Source: Planktotalea sp.
Lineage (GTDB): Bacteria; Pseudomonadota; Alphaproteobacteria; Rhodobacterales; Rhodobacteraceae
Direction of reading: 5' to 3'
Assembly (NCBI RefSeq): GCF_018607995.1
Contig: NZ_JABBAL010000002.1
Coordinates: 1 to 64,000, forward strand
DNA length: 64,000 nt
How positions within the stretch are numbered: position 1 is the stretch's first letter; every line of letters starts with the position of its first letter. Below the pieces are notes generated by a model. The model searched no databases. It was not told the DNA's origin and was given only the letters and a program-made list of their open reading frames with translations. Both the position numbers and the translations under genes were made by a program. Below, one piece after another: positions 39,581-48,974 of the stretch.

Positions 39581-40921
39581 CTATAGGTTCGGACCCAATT
39601 CCAACGTGCTGCCATCAAAAAACCGGCTGAGGCGGAATCGGTTCAAGTCATGCCCAGGCTCTTTGCCCTGCATCAGCTTAGCAGTGATCCGCCCAAACGC
39701 AGGCCCAATCCCAAAGCCGTGTCCGCACATCCCTGTGCAAATCGTAAGGTTGGGTAGGGCCGCACAGGCATCCACAACAGGCACAACATCAGGCATTACG
39801 TCGATCATGCCGGCCCATGCGTCTTTGATCGTCACCGCACCAAGGCTGGGGAAAGTACCCGCAAACTCGCGTGCGAGTTTTTCAACCTTTCGCGCATTGG
39901 GCTTGGGGTTGAGGATGCGCATCTTCTCGAACGGGCTTTGCTTATCCGCACTCCACCGTCGATTTGTCCCCCAGGCATCAGGAAACCCCTTAGGTGCAGC
40001 AAGCAAATAGCGCGTGCCAAGCGGATCTTTGATTAGTTGCGGCAAAAATCCCATCGCCGCACGAAACGCATCAGGGCCAACAAACAATTCGTGAAATCCT
40101 GAGGGTGCCAGTGAATAGCCCCCATCCGCGCGCCGCCGCCACGCAAGGCGATCATCCACGCCACTATCGCTGACCACCTCGGGCAAAGCATCGGTCGCTG
40201 CCACAGTAGCGCGCACGGACAATTGCGGGATCGACACGCCATGGCGTCGAAGCAAAAGTGAGGACCACGACCCGCCCGCCAGCGCCACGCGCTCCGACTT
40301 AATACGGCCCTTTTCGGTGATCACTCCTGTGACTGCGCCTCCTTCGATGTCAAGCATCCGCACCGCGCAATTCTCGATGATTGTGACGCCATCCTCGACC
40401 GCCGCACGCGCTAATGCTGGCACAGCCACCCAAGGTTCCGCTCGCAGATCGTTCGGCGTGTAAAGCGCCCCCGCCCAGCGCGCGTTTGCATGCGGAATAT
40501 GATCTGCAAGTTCACGTGCATTGAGTAGTCTCGAGTTGAGCTGATACGGGACGGCGAGCTCCAGCCACTCCTGAAAGCCCGCCATATCGCCGTCCTTGGG
40601 GGCCATGAAAAGTGTGCCCGTCTGTGCCAAGCCTAACCCACCAACACGCGCATCCAAGTCGCGCCATATCGATTGCGCCTCAAGCATGATGGGGATTTCT
40701 GCAAGGTCGCGCCCTTGTGCACGGATCCAGCCCCAATTGCGCGAAGATTGCTCTCCCGCGATGCGCCCCTTCTCCAAAAGCACAGGTTTCAGACCCACTT
40801 TAGCCAACTCCCAAGCGGTCATGACCCCAATAATCCCGCCACCAATCACCACAGCATCCGCGTCATTTGGCAGTGGCGCGTCATGCTCGATCGGGCTTTG
40901 ATCAGTGATCGGCAACGCCAT
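39581..40921 (-). CDS. FAD-dependent oxidoreductase of the DAO family
   Basis: A 446-residue flavoenzyme. Its N-terminal dinucleotide motif is VVIGGGIIGVMTAWELAKVG (near residue 24), followed by EKGRIAGEQSSRNWGWIRAQ. A central substrate domain follows, and the C-terminal part has WAGMIDVMPDVVPVVDACA and TICTGMCGHGFGIGPAFGRI. It is probably an amino acid or amine oxidase/dehydrogenase similar to glycine or D-amino acid oxidases. It overlaps argE by one base, so it acts on products of the same uptake locus. The exact substrate is unknown. Confidence 0.85.
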   Translation of the reverse strand: MALPITDQSPIEHDAPLPNDADAVVIGGGIIGVMTAWELAKVGLKPVLLEKGRIAGEQSSRNWGWIRAQGRDLAEIPIMLEAQSIWRDLDARVGGLGLAQTGTLFMAPKDGDMAGFQEWLELAVPYQLNSRLLNARELADHIPHANARWAGALYTPNDLRAEPWVAVPALARAAVEDGVTIIENCAVRMLDIEGGAVTGVITEKGRIKSERVALAGGSWSSLLLRRHGVSIPQLSVRATVAATDALPEVVSDSGVDDRLAWRRRADGGYSLAPSGFHELFVGPDAFRAAMGFLPQLIKDPLGTRYLLAAPKGFPDAWGTNRRWSADKQSPFEKMRILNPKPNARKVEKLAREFAGTFPSLGAVTIKDAWAGMIDVMPDVVPVVDACAALPNLTICTGMCGHGFGIGPAFGRITAKLMQGKEPGHDLNRFRLSRFFDGSTLELGPNL

Positions 40922-42093
40922 TACATCAAGCGCTCAAGCAGCTTCTCCATAAAGGCGTGTCCTGCGTTGAACTGCGCAACGGTACAAAACTCATTCGGTT
41001 GATGCGCTTGTGCGATATCACCCGGACCACAGATCACAGCGGAATAGCCGTGCTCTTGGAACTGGCCTGCTTCGGTGCCGTAACTCACCTTGTGACTCGC
41101 ATTGTCGCCCGTAATCTGGCGCACCAGAGTTTCTGCTTCGCCGTTTTCTTCGGGCACCAAAGGGGGCACGTTAAACCGCTCAGTCAGCTCAATCGACGTC
41201 TCGGGCACCACAGCTTGCATCATCGCTTCCACCTCGCGGACTTTCGCGAAATAGCGGTCGCGCCAATCAAGGGGATCTTCGCCGGGGACAACGCGAAAAT
41301 CCAGGCCGAAGTGGCAGTCCTTGGCGGTAATATTATGTGCTGTGCCACCCTCGATAACGCCTACATGCGCACTGGTGAAAGGCGGATCAAATTGTGCGGC
41401 GACCTCTGTTGGCTCTTGTGCCATATTCGCAGCGTTCACATCATTGGCCCAGTCAATCAGTTTCGATCCATACATGATCGCGTTGACGCCTGTGTGCAGC
41501 AAGGATGAGTGCACCTCGAAACCCTTCACATGGGTCATGTACCCGCGCCCGCCTTTGTGACCCGTGACCGCTTGCATCATGCTGGGTTCACCCACGATCA
41601 CCGCGCTCGCCTTGGGCAAAACGTCAAGCATGCGATTGATCATAGGTGGCGCACCTGTGCAGCCGATTTCCTCGTCAAAGCTAAGCGCAATCTGCAAAGG
41701 CCGTTTCACAGCGCGCTTGTGCGCCTCAACCAAGGCCCAGATCGCGAGGGCGTCAAAACCCTTCATGTCGCAGGTGCCACGCCCGTAGTATTTGCCTTCT
41801 TTTTCGGTGACGGACCAAGGATCCGTGTCCCAAGGTTGGCCATCAATCGGCACCACGTCGGTGTGACCCGACAGTACGATAGCGCCCTCTTGATCCGGTC
41901 CCACATGGGCAAACAACGCGGCCTTTTCAACGGTGCGGTTCTCATCGTCATCGTAGTAACGGTGGCAAGTGATGCCGTGCGACATGAGATATTCCTCCAC
42001 CCAATCAATCAATGGCAGATTGCTATCGCACGAGACAGTCGGAAAGCTGATGAGCTTAGTCATCAGCTCTAAAGGCGTAAACGTTTCAACCAT
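40921..42093 (-). CDS. argE: Acetylornithine deacetylase-like M20 peptidase
   Basis: A 390-residue ArgE/DapE-type zinc hydrolase. It shows LSGHTDVVPIDGQPW (metal His and Asp), YGRGTCDMKGFDALA, SFDEEIGCTGAPPMINR (catalytic Glu), and GTEAGQFQEHGYSAVICGPG near the end. The family hydrolyses N-acetyl-L-ornithine, but in this peptide locus it may act on other N-acyl amino acids. It follows the ABC ATPase gene by 1 base. The gene name follows the family; a catabolic role is equally possible. Confidence 0.85.
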   Translation of the reverse strand: MVETFTPLELMTKLISFPTVSCDSNLPLIDWVEEYLMSHGITCHRYYDDDENRTVEKAALFAHVGPDQEGAIVLSGHTDVVPIDGQPWDTDPWSVTEKEGKYYGRGTCDMKGFDALAIWALVEAHKRAVKRPLQIALSFDEEIGCTGAPPMINRMLDVLPKASAVIVGEPSMMQAVTGHKGGRGYMTHVKGFEVHSSLLHTGVNAIMYGSKLIDWANDVNAANMAQEPTEVAAQFDPPFTSAHVGVIEGGTAHNITAKDCHFGLDFRVVPGEDPLDWRDRYFAKVREVEAMMQAVVPETSIELTERFNVPPLVPEENGEAETLVRQITGDNASHKVSYGTEAGQFQEHGYSAVICGPGDIAQAHQPNEFCTVAQFNAGHAFMEKLLERLM

Positions 42094-42094
42094 T

Positions 42095-43915
42095 TCAATA
42101 CCCGCTATCAGTCAACAACACGAAGTGCTCTGGCGACACCTCTTGATACATCGAAGGCTCAGGTGCGTAGCCAACTGGGTGCATCGGCGACGGGATCGGT
42201 TTGAAATTCAAGTCTTTCTCATCCTTGCGTTTACGCGGATCGGCAATCGGCACCGCTTTCATCAAAGCTTGCGTATAAGCGTGGCGCGGGTCTTCAAACA
42301 CCGCCGCGCGCGGACCCATTTCAACGATTCGGCCCAAATACATCACGCCTACATAATGGCTTACACGTTCCACCACAGCCATATCGTGACTAATAAACAG
42401 ATAGCTCAGACCCATTTCTGCCTGAAGCTCCATCATCAAATTGACAACCTGCGCCTGCACGGACACGTCCAATGCAGAGACCGCTTCATCCGCGACAATC
42501 AACTTGGGATTCAGCGCAAGCGCGCGCGCAATCGCGACACGCTGGCGTTGACCGCCCGATAGCTCATGCGGGAAGCGGCGCAAGAAAGAGCGCGGCAGTT
42601 CCACACGATCAAACAGCATTTCAACACGATCCGTCAGCGCTTGGCCCGTTTCGGTTCCATAGTTGCGCATAGGTTCGGCGACTTGATCAATCAATTGCAT
42701 CTGGGGGTTTAGCGATGCGAAGGGATCCTGAAAAATCATCTGCATATCCAAACGGCTTTCGCGTAGCTCGGATTGGTTCATCTCCATAATCTCTTTGCCC
42801 TCGAGCGTGATCTGCCCGCTCAAAGGCTCAACTAGACGAAGCAGTGATCTCCCGACAGTAGATTTACCACAGCCAGACTCGCCCACCAAAGACAGTGTTT
42901 GGCCTTTGTTAATTGTGAAGGAGATATCCTCCGAGGCATGCACATTCGCGACGATACGCCGCAGCAAACCGCCCGTCACAGGGAACCGCGTTGTGAGGCC
43001 TTTTACGGTCAAAAGCGGCTCATCCGTGCCAAGGATCGGCTTGATCTCGCCCTGATCGCTGCCAAGTAGTTTCATCGGTTCCGGCGCTGCTTTGCCACGC
43101 ATTTCGCCGAGTTTCGGAACAGCAGCCAAGAGCGCTTTGGTATAGGGATGCTGCGGGTTCTCGAAAATTTCTTCGACGGTGCCCTCTTCGACCTTAGTGC
43201 CGCGGAACATCACCACAACACGATCCGCCATCTGCGCAACGACGGCCATATCATGGGTGATGAACATTACGGCCGTGCCCGTCTCGCGCTTGAGCCGATC
43301 CATCAGCGCCAATATTTCAGCTTGAATGGTAACATCCAAAGCCGTCGTTGGCTCGTCCGCGATCAGCAAACGCGGCTCGCACGCCAGTGCAATCGCAATC
43401 ACTACACGCTGGCGCATACCGCCGGACAATTCATGCGGATATTGATCAAGACGCTTCTCAGGTTCTGGAATTCGCACTTGGCGCATCAGCTCTAACGCGC
43501 GCTCTTCCGCTTGTTTCTTGGACATGCCGCGATGCACGCGCAGGCCTTCAGTCAACTGGCGACCTACGGTGAACACGGGATTTAGCGCCGTCATAGGTTC
43601 TTGGAAGATCATCCCGATTTCATTGCCACGGATCGTGCGCATCAAATTAGGGTCCGCCGCGCGCAGATCCATTTCGCCTTCATCTTTTCGATCAAAAATT
43701 AGGCGCCCGCCTGCTATTTCACCACCGCCGTATTCCACAAGACGTATAAGCGATAGCGAAGACACGGATTTTCCAGACCCAGATTCGCCAACCACACAGA
43801 CCGTTTCGCCGGAGTTAATCGAGAAAGATACGTCTTCGACACCGACCACGGGTCCGTCTTTAGTTTGAAATTCAACCCTTAGATTTTCAATCTGTGCAAT
43901 CGGTTGGTCGAGCAT
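42095..43915 (-). CDS. ABC transporter ATP-binding protein with two fused ATPase domains (peptide type)
   Basis: A 606-residue protein that powers peptide import. Domain 1 (about 1-265) has Walker [15 protein letters not shown], signature LSGGMRQRV and Walker [13 protein letters not shown]. Domain 2 (about 300-560) has [32 protein letters not shown] and [12 protein letters not shown]. Each ends with the oligopeptide-specific C-terminal segment ([16 protein letters not shown], then [20 protein letters not shown]). It is equivalent to DppD and DppF joined, and serves the permeases divergently encoded at 46-48 kb. The ATG at 43915 ([16 protein letters not shown]) is preferred to one 8 codons earlier. 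Confidence 0.93.
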   Translation of the reverse strand: MLDQPIAQIENLRVEFQTKDGPVVGVEDVSFSINSGETVCVVGESGSGKSVSSLSLIRLVEYGGGEIAGGRLIFDRKDEGEMDLRAADPNLMRTIRGNEIGMIFQEPMTALNPVFTVGRQLTEGLRVHRGMSKKQAEERALELMRQVRIPEPEKRLDQYPHELSGGMRQRVVIAIALACEPRLLIADEPTTALDVTIQAEILALMDRLKRETGTAVMFITHDMAVVAQMADRVVVMFRGTKVEEGTVEEIFENPQHPYTKALLAAVPKLGEMRGKAAPEPMKLLGSDQGEIKPILGTDEPLLTVKGLTTRFPVTGGLLRRIVANVHASEDISFTINKGQTLSLVGESGCGKSTVGRSLLRLVEPLSGQITLEGKEIMEMNQSELRESRLDMQMIFQDPFASLNPQMQLIDQVAEPMRNYGTETGQALTDRVEMLFDRVELPRSFLRRFPHELSGGQRQRVAIARALALNPKLIVADEAVSALDVSVQAQVVNLMMELQAEMGLSYLFISHDMAVVERVSHYVGVMYLGRIVEMGPRAAVFEDPRHAYTQALMKAVPIADPRKRKDEKDLNFKPIPSPMHPVGYAPEPSMYQEVSPEHFVLLTDSGY

Positions 43916-44183
43916 ATGAAGTCCCCCAGCCGGCAACATCCGGCGTGCCTTTCAACACGCTAGAGGCACATCGCGCGCGATGTCAAACAGCTTAGACGCT
44001 TCACGGTGCCCCACCGCAAGACAGGAACCAAAAATTTTTAAGCAAGACGAAAGCAGTCCCGCAAGGCGCTTGCAATTTTCTTAAACTCTGTTTCGATACA
44101 GCTATTGGCTGGGGGACGCCTTCGTGCATTTTGCGTCTTTTGACGCGTTATCGCTGCGGTATTTTCCCAAGCTGTGAAGACGA

Positions 44184-44201
44184 GATCGGCCGAAACCGAT
44201 C
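44184..44201. promoter_or_regulatory. Inverted repeat in the divergent spacer of the peptide locus
   Basis: GATCGG (44184-44189) and CCGATC (44196-44201) form a perfect 6-bp inverted repeat around CCGAAA. It lies 65 bases before the binding-protein ATG. A second element, two AGCGCT copies at 44219-44224 and 44233-44238, sits closer. The divergent spacer 43916-44265 holds both promoters but no gene that I can support. A role as operator is inferred only from position. Confidence 0.3.
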
Positions 44202-44265
44202 CGTATAGAACGCAAGGAAGCGCTGCTGATATAGCGCTGTCTTTGCACAACAAGGAGAGACTTTT

Positions 44266-45969
44266 ATGAAGCTTCGTACACTCATGTTGGGTGCTGCTGC
44301 GAGTTTTGCGATGGCCCCAATGGCCATGGCTGAGCGCGGATCGGACGGCACTGTTAACATCATCTATTGGCAAGCGCCTTCCATCCTGAACCCGTTCCTG
44401 TCGGGCGGAACTAAGGACGTCGAATCGGCATCCCTCGTGATCGAGCCGCTAGCGCGTTACAATGAAACCGGTGAAATGGTTCCTTTCCTTGCGTCAGAAA
44501 TCCCAACAGTTGCCAATGGCGGCGTTTCCGAGGATCTGACACAGATCACATGGAAAATCGCTCCGGGTCTGATGTGGTCTGATGGCACGCCACTCACCTC
44601 CGCGGACGTGAAGTTCACAGCCGAATATTGTATGCACCCAGAGGGCGGCTGTGCTCAGCTTGCATTCTTTGACGGTGTGGACAGTGTCGAAGCTGTCGAT
44701 GATCTGACGGTAAAAGTGACATTCAGCGAGTCTAAGCCAAACCCATATGGCCCCTTCGTTGGCGGACAGTCCCCGATCATCCAAGCAGCGCAATTCGCGG
44801 ATTGCCTTGGTGCAAAAGCACCAGAGTGCACAGACGCGAACTTCAAGCCAATCGGCACAGGCCCCTTCGTGGTTGACGATTTCCGTCCAAACGACGTGAT
44901 CCAGATGTCTGCGAACCCGAACTACCGTGACCCAGCTAAGCCTGCGTTCGCGAAAGTGAACTTCAAAGGTGGCGGCGACGCAAACGGCGCGGGTCGTTCT
45001 GTTCTTGAGACAGGCGAATTCGATTACGCTTGGAACCTTCAGCTGGCACCAGACGTCATCGCAAAGATGGAAGAAGCAGGTAAAGGCAAAGCAATCGCAG
45101 GTTTCGGCCCGTTGGTTGAGCGTCTCGAGATGAACATGACCAACCCAAGCCCTGATCTGCCTGCAGAGACGCGCTCCACGGTTGCGGAACCTCACCCGTT
45201 CCTTAGCGATCCTGCGGTACGCGAAGCTCTGTCTATCTCCATCGACCGCGCACTTCTAACTGAAGTTGGCTACGGCAAAGCGGGTACACCAACCTGTAAT
45301 CTCGTGCCTGCTCCTGCAATCTATGCATCCGACAACACTGCTTGCTTGACGCAAGACCTCGATGGCGCGAAAGCGCTTCTCGATGGTGCTGGCTGGGTTG
45401 ATAGCGACGGCGACGGTGTGCGTGAGAAGGACGGCGTGAAGCTTTCCATCCTCTACCAGACATCCACAAACGCGGTTCGTCAGGACTTCCAAGCGTTGAT
45501 CAAAGACTGGTGGAGCCAGATCGGCGTTGAAACAGAGCTTCGTAACCTCGACGCGTCTGTCTTCTTCGGTGGTGACCCAGGCTCGCCTGACACGTTCCAG
45601 AAGTTCTACGCGGACGTAGAAATGTATGCGAACACGTTCAACGGCACAGATCCGCAGCAGTACCTTGCAGCGTATCGTTGTGGCGCAGAGCCAAAGCCAT
45701 CCAGCCAATGGCAGGGTGAGAACATCAACCGTTTCTGCGATCCAGCATATGACGAGATGATTGATGAGCTTGGCCGTACAGGTGACATCGACAAGCGTGG
45801 TGAAATCGCGCGTAAGATGAACGATATGGTTACGAAAGACACAAACACGATCATCCCATTGGTGAACCGTGCACGCGTTTCCGCGCATGCAAACTCACTT
45901 GGTGGCGTTGTTCTAAATGTTTGGGACAGCGAACTGTGGAACATCGCAGATTGGCACCGTGTAAAATAA
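44266..45969 (+). CDS. Peptide ABC transporter substrate-binding protein (family 5)
   Basis: A 567-residue periplasmic binding protein. The signal peptide is MKLRTLMLGAAASFAMAPMA, cut after AMA near residue 22. The mature chain has the family 5 features ESASLVIEPLARYNETGEMVP and WKIAPGLMWSDGTPLTSADV, and GTGPFVVDDFRPNDVIQMSA. A strong RBS, AAGGAGAG, precedes the ATG. It is the first gene of the plus-strand arm and probably the most highly expressed. Likely ligands are peptides or N-acyl amino acids, given the hydrolases encoded next door. Confidence 0.93.
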   Translation: MKLRTLMLGAAASFAMAPMAMAERGSDGTVNIIYWQAPSILNPFLSGGTKDVESASLVIEPLARYNETGEMVPFLASEIPTVANGGVSEDLTQITWKIAPGLMWSDGTPLTSADVKFTAEYCMHPEGGCAQLAFFDGVDSVEAVDDLTVKVTFSESKPNPYGPFVGGQSPIIQAAQFADCLGAKAPECTDANFKPIGTGPFVVDDFRPNDVIQMSANPNYRDPAKPAFAKVNFKGGGDANGAGRSVLETGEFDYAWNLQLAPDVIAKMEEAGKGKAIAGFGPLVERLEMNMTNPSPDLPAETRSTVAEPHPFLSDPAVREALSISIDRALLTEVGYGKAGTPTCNLVPAPAIYASDNTACLTQDLDGAKALLDGAGWVDSDGDGVREKDGVKLSILYQTSTNAVRQDFQALIKDWWSQIGVETELRNLDASVFFGGDPGSPDTFQKFYADVEMYANTFNGTDPQQYLAAYRCGAEPKPSSQWQGENINRFCDPAYDEMIDELGRTGDIDKRGEIARKMNDMVTKDTNTIIPLVNRARVSAHANSLGGVVLNVWDSELWNIADWHRVK

Positions 45970-45988
45970 GCTAATCCATTAGCTTTCG

Positions 45989-46017
45989 CGCCCCGCTGGT
46001 CGTTCACTGGCGGGGCG
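45989..46017 (+). terminator. Hairpin between binding protein and permease genes
   Basis: CGCCCCGCTGG pairs with CTGGCGGGGCG (with one mismatch or wobble) around a 7-base loop, 19 bases after the binding-protein stop. No U tract follows. A smaller palindrome, AAGCTAAT-CC-ATTAGCTT (45968-45985), covers the stop codon. Such intercistronic hairpins usually protect the binding-protein mRNA and lower permease expression. Confidence 0.6.
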
Positions 46018-46113
46018 TATCTCCCCCAGCCCACTGGTTTGTTTGCCGCTTCGCCCGACGCCATACTCTCAAGGCGCAGTCGCTAATCAACCCGATCTCA
46101 TGTCTGGATCCTC

Positions 46114-47121
46114 ATGCTAACATTCACGATTAGACGTCTGATTTTGTCTATTCCAACGTTGCTCTTTATCAGCCTCGTGATTTTCCTGCTGATGGAACTC
46201 GCCCCCGGTGATCCGATGGCGCAGGTGCCCTTAACGGTACCACCCGAGGTCAAAGAAAAAATGCGCGAAGCTCTTGGTCTCGGTCAGCCCGGCTATATTC
46301 GCTATCTCAAGTGGCTTTATCAGTTCTTCGTTATAGAGCCGATGGTGTTTTGGGACTATCTGTGGGGTACCGCCCACACAGAAGGCGTGCAGCGCGTCAT
46401 TTCATGGCAGACCCGCAGCCCAGTGATGGACATCGTGATCCAGCGTATGCCGCAAACGCTTTGGGTGGTTGGAATGGCCTATATCGTGGGCATCCTGATT
46501 GCGCTGCCTATTGGCGTGTACTCCGCCTATCGCCAGTATTCTGTGTTTGACCAAGCGGGCACATTCGTGTCGATGATCGGTTTCTCTATTCCTCCATTTT
46601 TTACGGGGCCTTTGCTGATCGTACTCTTCTCGGTGCAGCTTGGCTGGTTCCCCTCGATCTATGACACCACTCATGTTGTGACAGACTGGGCCAGCTTCAA
46701 AGTACAGTTCTTACAAATGATCATGCCGGTCATGGTGCTTGCGCTGCAAACCACCGCGCAAATCAGCCGTTATATGCGTGCGTCGATGCTCGAGAATCTC
46801 AACCAAGATTATGTGCGCACGGCCCGTGCTAAAGGCCTTTCCGAGGCGGTGGTTGTCATGGTGCATGTCCTCCGGAATTCGATGATCCCCGTGGTCACTG
46901 TCATTGCGCTGGGTATGCCTGCGATCTTTGGTGGCGCGATCATTACTGAGAACGTTTTCAAAGTGAACGGCATTGGCCAGCTCTTGCTGACCGCGCTATT
47001 TGCCAATGACATCCCAATGGTTCTCACGCTCACCTTCATCTTCGCGATCCTGATCGTGGTCTTTAACCTGATTGCCGATATCCTCTACGGCGTGCTTGAT
47101 CCGAGGATCCGCTATGACTGA
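46114..47121 (+). CDS. Peptide ABC transporter permease, DppB type
   Basis: A 335-residue inner-membrane permease with six helices. The start MLTFTIRRLILSIPTLLFIS is the typical DppB N-terminal helix. The cytoplasmic coupling loop contains ASMLENLNQDYVRTARAKGL (near 225-245), the EAA motif that contacts the ATPase. The RBS is weak, suggesting lower expression than the binding protein. It ends by overlapping the next permease by 8 bases. Confidence 0.93.
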   Translation: MLTFTIRRLILSIPTLLFISLVIFLLMELAPGDPMAQVPLTVPPEVKEKMREALGLGQPGYIRYLKWLYQFFVIEPMVFWDYLWGTAHTEGVQRVISWQTRSPVMDIVIQRMPQTLWVVGMAYIVGILIALPIGVYSAYRQYSVFDQAGTFVSMIGFSIPPFFTGPLLIVLFSVQLGWFPSIYDTTHVVTDWASFKVQFLQMIMPVMVLALQTTAQISRYMRASMLENLNQDYVRTARAKGLSEAVVVMVHVLRNSMIPVVTVIALGMPAIFGGAIITENVFKVNGIGQLLLTALFANDIPMVLTLTFIFAILIVVFNLIADILYGVLDPRIRYD

Positions 47122-48088
47122 TACAGCCCAGCTTGACCCGATTGCCGCCCTCAAGGACAAGGAACCGTCCAAGCCACCTCGCAGCCAGTGGAAAGATGTG
47201 TGGGACCAGTTCCGCAAACACAAAGGCGCGCTCTTTGGTGGTGGTTTTTTGGTGTTCATCACCCTGTTTGTGATCTTTGGCCCCTACGTTTGGCAACTTG
47301 ATCCGCAAAAACTGGACATACGCAACAAAGATGTACGCCCGATCTACACATGGCTGTGGGACAGCGATGCAAAAGTGTCGTGGACCCGCCCCTTTGGTAC
47401 AGACAATCTAGGGCGTGATATGCTGGCCAATATGATCAAAGGTGGGCGCACATCGCTCGCGGTGGGTTGGGCCGCGATGGTGCTGGCTTTGTTCGTCGGC
47501 ACGCTAATCGGCGTGCTCTCGGGCTACTTCAAACGCCTCGATGGCATTTTGATGCGCTTCACGGATCTCGTACTGTCCTTGCCGCTGTTGCCCTTGTTGT
47601 TGGTTGCTGTAACTCTTTTCCGCCAACCCCTGCGCGCGGCCTTTGGGCCAGAGCAAGGCATGTTCGTGCTGATTGTTGGCATCATCGCGATCACCTCATG
47701 GATGCAAACCGCACGCATCGTGCGTGGTGAAATTCTCGCACTGAAAGAGCGCGAATTCATCCTCGCTGCCCGCTCGATCGGCACGATTCCTTATAAAATT
47801 ATCACTCGCCATTTACTGCCCAACATCATGTCGCCCATCATGGTCTCCGCGACGCTGGGTCTTGCGACTGCGATCATCACGGAAAGCGCGCTCAGTTTCC
47901 TTGGCGTGGGCTTCCCATCCGACTTCCCCACATGGGGAAAAATGCTTGCCGATAGTGTGCCACGCATGACCGAATACCCAGAACGCGTAATGCTGCCTGG
48001 CATCGCCATTTCCCTAACAGTGCTTTCGGTGAACTACCTTGGCGACGGGCTACGTGATGCGCTTGATCCGCGCATTCGAGGGCGCTGA
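47114..48088 (+). CDS. Peptide ABC transporter permease, DppC type
   Basis: A 324-residue permease partner. The N-terminal cytoplasmic segment (residues 1-40) precedes helix 1, KGALFGGGFLVFITLFVIFG. FGTDNLGRDMLANMIKGGRT is the DppC/OppC signature near residue 100. The EAA loop is LALKEREFILAARSIGTIPY near 215. The ATG at 47114 is preferred over the frame start at 47072, which lies inside the previous gene. A hairpin follows 10 bases after the stop. Confidence 0.93.
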   Translation: MTDTAQLDPIAALKDKEPSKPPRSQWKDVWDQFRKHKGALFGGGFLVFITLFVIFGPYVWQLDPQKLDIRNKDVRPIYTWLWDSDAKVSWTRPFGTDNLGRDMLANMIKGGRTSLAVGWAAMVLALFVGTLIGVLSGYFKRLDGILMRFTDLVLSLPLLPLLLVAVTLFRQPLRAAFGPEQGMFVLIVGIIAITSWMQTARIVRGEILALKEREFILAARSIGTIPYKIITRHLLPNIMSPIMVSATLGLATAIITESALSFLGVGFPSDFPTWGKMLADSVPRMTEYPERVMLPGIAISLTVLSVNYLGDGLRDALDPRIRGR

Positions 48089-48098
48089 GCGAACATAC

Positions 48099-48121
48099 CC
48101 CTGCGTGCTCAACACGCAGGG
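48099..48121 (+). terminator. Perfect 9-bp hairpin between the two ABC transporter loci
   Basis: CCCTGCGTG and CACGCAGGG pair around CTCAA, 10 bases after the DppC stop. No U tract. Its tip, CGTG-CTCAA-CACG, resembles the hairpins at 37133-37161 and 52852-52871. It separates the peptide transporter from the amino acid transporter. Confidence 0.65.
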
Positions 48122-48152
48122 CCACCCAATACCCGAACAAAGGACATCACAT

Positions 48153-48968
48153 ATGAAAACTCTATTTCTCACAACCGGGCTAGCCCTCGCCCTCTCCGCA
48201 ACATCCGCATTTGCCGCAGGTCATTGCGCCGCTGGCAAGACGCTCACAGATGGCAAAATCACCTTCGCCACAGGCAACCCCGCCTACTACCCTTGGGTCA
48301 TGGACGATGCGCCCGAAAGCGGAAAAGGCTTTGAAGCCGCCGTCGCCTATGCCGTAGCCGAAGAAATGGGTTTTGCCGCAGACGATGTCGTCTGGGTACG
48401 CTCCTCTTTCGACGAAGCGATCCAACCGGGCGTGAAGAACTTCGACCTAAACATGCAGCAGTATTCGATCACTCCAGAGCGCGATGAAGTCGTCGACTTC
48501 TCCTCCCCCTACTATGCAGCCCCAATGGCCGTTCTTGCAGGCCCGGGCGCAGTTGAAACAATGCCAACGCTAGAAGCCTTGAAAGCGCTCAAATGGGGGG
48601 CTGTCGGCACAACAACCGCCGTTTCCGTGCTGCAAGATGTGATCCAACCCAGTTCTGATCTATTGCTCTACGGTGACAATGCCGACGTGAACGCAGCGAT
48701 CCAAGCCAACCAGATCGACGCCGCGCTTTATGATCTGCCAACCGCGCTATATCTATCCGCTGTGGTTATCGAAGGCTCCAAAGTTATCGGCCAGTTCGAT
48801 GCCAGCGCAAGTGGCGACGGGGACGAGTTCGGCATGTTGATGGAAGACGGCAACCCTTTGAAAACCTGCGTTGACGAAGCGCTTGCCTCAATGGGCAAGA
48901 GCGGCAAACTAGCTGCGATCGAAGCCGAATGGCTGCAAGAAACAACAGGCGTTCCACTGGTTAAGTAA
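48153..48968 (+). CDS. Polar amino acid ABC transporter substrate-binding protein (family 3)
   Basis: A 271-residue periplasmic protein. The signal peptide is KTLFLTTGLALALSATSAFA, cut after AFA at residue 21. The mature domain has ITFATGNPAYYPWVMDDAPE and GKGFEAAVAYAVAEEMGF, then NFDLNMQQYSITPERDEVVD and FSSPYYAAPMAVLA, which are family 3 ligand-binding features. RBS AAGGAC lies 8 bases before the ATG; the longer frame from 48039 begins inside the previous gene. The ligand is not evident. Confidence 0.92.
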   Translation: MKTLFLTTGLALALSATSAFAAGHCAAGKTLTDGKITFATGNPAYYPWVMDDAPESGKGFEAAVAYAVAEEMGFAADDVVWVRSSFDEAIQPGVKNFDLNMQQYSITPERDEVVDFSSPYYAAPMAVLAGPGAVETMPTLEALKALKWGAVGTTTAVSVLQDVIQPSSDLLLYGDNADVNAAIQANQIDAALYDLPTALYLSAVVIEGSKVIGQFDASASGDGDEFGMLMEDGNPLKTCVDEALASMGKSGKLAAIEAEWLQETTGVPLVK

Positions 48969-48974
48969 GCGCTG

